Below are positions 5,901-7,148 of a stretch of DNA of 7,148 bases, one piece after another (positions within the stretch are counted from its first letter, which is position 1; every line of letters begins with the position of its first letter). The stretch is from positions 1 to 7,148 of the forward strand of contig VGIZ01000025.1 in NCBI GenBank assembly GCA_016867675.1. The letters are read 5' to 3'. A program made the translations under genes and the position numbers. The notes beneath the pieces were generated by a model. That model made no database searches. It saw only the letters and a list, made by a program, of their open reading frames with translations, and was not told the origin of the DNA. The stretch comes from Candidatus Aenigmatarchaeota archaeon. GTDB lineage: Archaea > Aenigmatarchaeota > Aenigmatarchaeia > QMZP01.

Positions 5901-6923
5901 TTATTTTTTCACCAAAAAATCCATGTCAAGCCTGTTGAGAAGCCTGAGCCAGCGCGCTGTCGCCATGAAGGCGTCGAGCTGCCTGTTGGATAGGCGCGCC
6001 AGCAGGCACCGCGCGAACATGCCCGCGCCGATTTGCTTTCCAATCGCTCTTTTCCATCTGACCTCGTACCCCCTCAGCGACTGCTCTGAAAAGCCATCTG
6101 CCTTCGTCAGCACATCGGCAGCTATGCGCGCGCACGTCATGCCATACACAACTCCGCCGCCTGTCCAGGGTTTGCACTGGCCTGCCGCATCCCCGACGAG
6201 AATAGCCCTGTTGAAGTAGGTCTTGGGCGGTCCGAGTGGTATGACGCCGGAGCGCCGTGCATATTTTTTGTTTTTGATTTTGAAGAACTTCTCCAGCACG
6301 TCAAACCTGCTGCCCGAGCCCCACATCCCGTACTCCGTTGTTTCGCCGCGCGGTATCTTCCAGAGGAAGCAGTCTGTCAGCCGCTTGTCAAAAAACAATT
6401 CAACGAATTCCGACGCATTCGACTCGCGGGCAATGGCGATGATGCCGGGGATTTTTTCCTTCGGACCAACACCCAAACTCTTGGCAACGAAAGAGTTTGC
6501 TCCGTCGGCGCCAGCGATGACGCAGCATTCTATATTTTTGCGCCCTGCGGTCAGCGACACCGACCCGCCGCCAAATGCAACGCGCTCCAACTTTGACCCC
6601 ATCAACAGCCTGCAATTCAAACGCTCGGCAAGGCTGTTGTCAAACGACTGCCTGTCGATGACGTAGGCTGCGAAGCCGCGCTTCTTCAGCTCTATCGTAT
6701 GCCCACCGGGGGAGTGCAGCAGCGCGCCCCTGACCCTGTGCTCCACGCAATCCCTCGGAGGCTTCGCGATGCCGTCGATGTTCCTTGAGACGAGGCCCGA
6801 GCAGTGGTTTGGCTCGCCTATACGTTTGTGCTCTTCAACAACAGCGACATTCATTTTATTCTGGCACCTGAACGCAAGCTCCAGCCCCGCAGGGCCTGCG
6901 CCGGCGACAACCAAGTCCAGCAT
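5901..6923 (-). CDS. Geranylgeranyl-reductase-family FAD-dependent oxidoreductase
   Basis: The 340-aa product is a flavoprotein of the p-hydroxybenzoate-hydroxylase fold. Seen: VVAGAGPAGLELA (dinucleotide-binding GxGxxG at 8-13), an Glu at the end of strand 2 (EE at 30-31), HCSGLVS (40-46) as in geranylgeranyl reductases, IAGADGANS (136-144), and GDAAGQCKPWTGGGVVYGM (244-262), the second FAD motif with the family's TGGG. Family knowledge: archaeal members reduce double bonds of geranylgeranyl chains in membrane lipids or their precursors. It is shorter than well-studied digeranylgeranylglycerophospholipid reductases (about 400 aa), mostly through a short C-terminal part, so substrate is uncertain. 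AGGTGG (6928-6933) lies 4 nt before the ATG and overlaps the upstream stop, indicating coupling to the membrane-protein gene before it. Confidence 0.88.
   Translation of the reverse strand: MLDLVVAGAGPAGLELAFRCQNKMNVAVVEEHKRIGEPNHCSGLVSRNIDGIAKPPRDCVEHRVRGALLHSPGGHTIELKKRGFAAYVIDRQSFDNSLAERLNCRLLMGSKLERVAFGGGSVSLTAGRKNIECCVIAGADGANSFVAKSLGVGPKEKIPGIIAIARESNASEFVELFFDKRLTDCFLWKIPRGETTEYGMWGSGSRFDVLEKFFKIKNKKYARRSGVIPLGPPKTYFNRAILVGDAAGQCKPWTGGGVVYGMTCARIAADVLTKADGFSEQSLRGYEVRWKRAIGKQIGAGMFARCLLARLSNRQLDAFMATARWLRLLNRLDMDFLVKK
5903..5920. terminator. A/T inverted repeat at the junction of two convergent genes
   Basis: ATTTTTT (5903-5909) and AAAAAAT (5914-5920) are a perfect 7-bp inverted repeat around the loop CACC. 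It directly follows the stop of the 62-aa gene and contains the last codons of the convergent reductase gene. Either strand yields a U-run, so it could end transcripts from both sides, in keeping with U-rich archaeal terminators. Confidence 0.5.
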
Positions 6924-6931
6924 GCAGCCAC

Positions 6932-7147
6932 CTAGAAAGCATTGCCTGTCAGCAATATAACGAAGATGCCCGCGGTGTTCAGCAGGTATGAGACAAGGCA
7001 GAAAGTCCTTGTCCTGTGCGTGGACATTGCCAGCATGGACACGCCTATCTCGTCGGGAAGCGGCGATGCTATTATCACGGCCGCAATGACAGGAAGCATG
7101 TATTTCTTTATCCCGCCCGGCGTGCGCCCTCTTATTGCAGCGACGAG
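6932..7147 (-). CDS. C-terminal 71 residues of a multi-pass membrane protein (cut by window edge)
   Basis: The minus strand is open from the right edge to TAG at 6932-6934. The visible part begins with a basic stretch (AIRGRTPGGIKKY), then a hydrophobic segment (MLPVIAAVIIASPLP), a DEIGVSMLAMS motif, a short basic loop (THRTRTF) and a final hydrophobic segment (CLVSYLLNTAGIFVILLTG). This looks like the last two membrane spans of a larger protein, with a conserved-looking PLPDEIG turn. I cannot name the family. The stop lies 8 nt before the reductase ATG, so the two probably form an operon. Confidence 0.75.
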   Translation of the reverse strand, partial: LVAAIRGRTPGGIKKYMLPVIAAVIIASPLPDEIGVSMLAMSTHRTRTFCLVSYLLNTAGIFVILLTGNAF

Positions 7148-7148
7148 C

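Noticed and set aside
1..7148. CRISPR array, tRNA/rRNA gene, insertion sequence or integrase
   Set aside because: No regularly spaced repeats, tRNA-like arms, terminal inverted repeats or transposase/integrase motifs were seen.

Overview
The window reads as archaeal chromosome, moderately GC-rich and densely coded. The main reasons are an archaeal-type HMG-CoA synthase / thiolase / DUF35 (Zn-ribbon plus OB-fold) set, a geranylgeranyl-reductase-family flavoprotein, TATA-like boxes about 25-35 nt before start codons that lack a Shine-Dalgarno (SD) sequence, and strong SD sites inside the operon. The lineage cannot be fixed from the sequence alone; a DPANN or euryarchaeal genome would fit.

Layout. 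1-1528 (minus): a DegT/DnrJ/EryC1 sugar aminotransferase followed 10 nt later by a Gfo/Idh/MocA oxidoreductase cut by the window edge. This looks like a two-gene nucleotide-sugar modification unit. 1674-2425 (plus): a protein of unknown N-terminal type whose last ~40 codons resemble the variable region of a diversity-generating retroelement (DGR) target with a C-type-lectin/FGE-like fold. That region is strongly depleted in A but not in T and is joined to the rest of the gene by an apparent one-base frameshift. 2502-5684 (plus): the entry to the mevalonate pathway, as HMG-CoA synthase, an unrecognised 99-aa protein, thiolase (ATGA overlap), a ~240 bp spacer, and the DUF35 protein. 5712-5900 (plus): a 62-aa unknown protein with its own TATA-like box. 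5901-6923 (minus): a geranylgeranyl-reductase-family FAD protein convergent with it, preceded by the C-terminus of a membrane protein at the right edge.

How it fits together. Thiolase makes acetoacetyl-CoA, HMG-CoA synthase condenses it with a further acetyl-CoA, and the DUF35 protein bridges the two enzymes in known archaeal complexes. The product feeds isoprenoid lipid synthesis, and the geranylgeranyl-reductase homologue would act at the far end of that route by saturating lipid chains. The left part (sugar aminotransferase/dehydrogenase) points to surface glycan synthesis. The most unusual item is the DGR-like variable region at about 2307-2404. No reverse transcriptase or template repeat is visible in the window, so if the reading is right the element that mutates it lies elsewhere.
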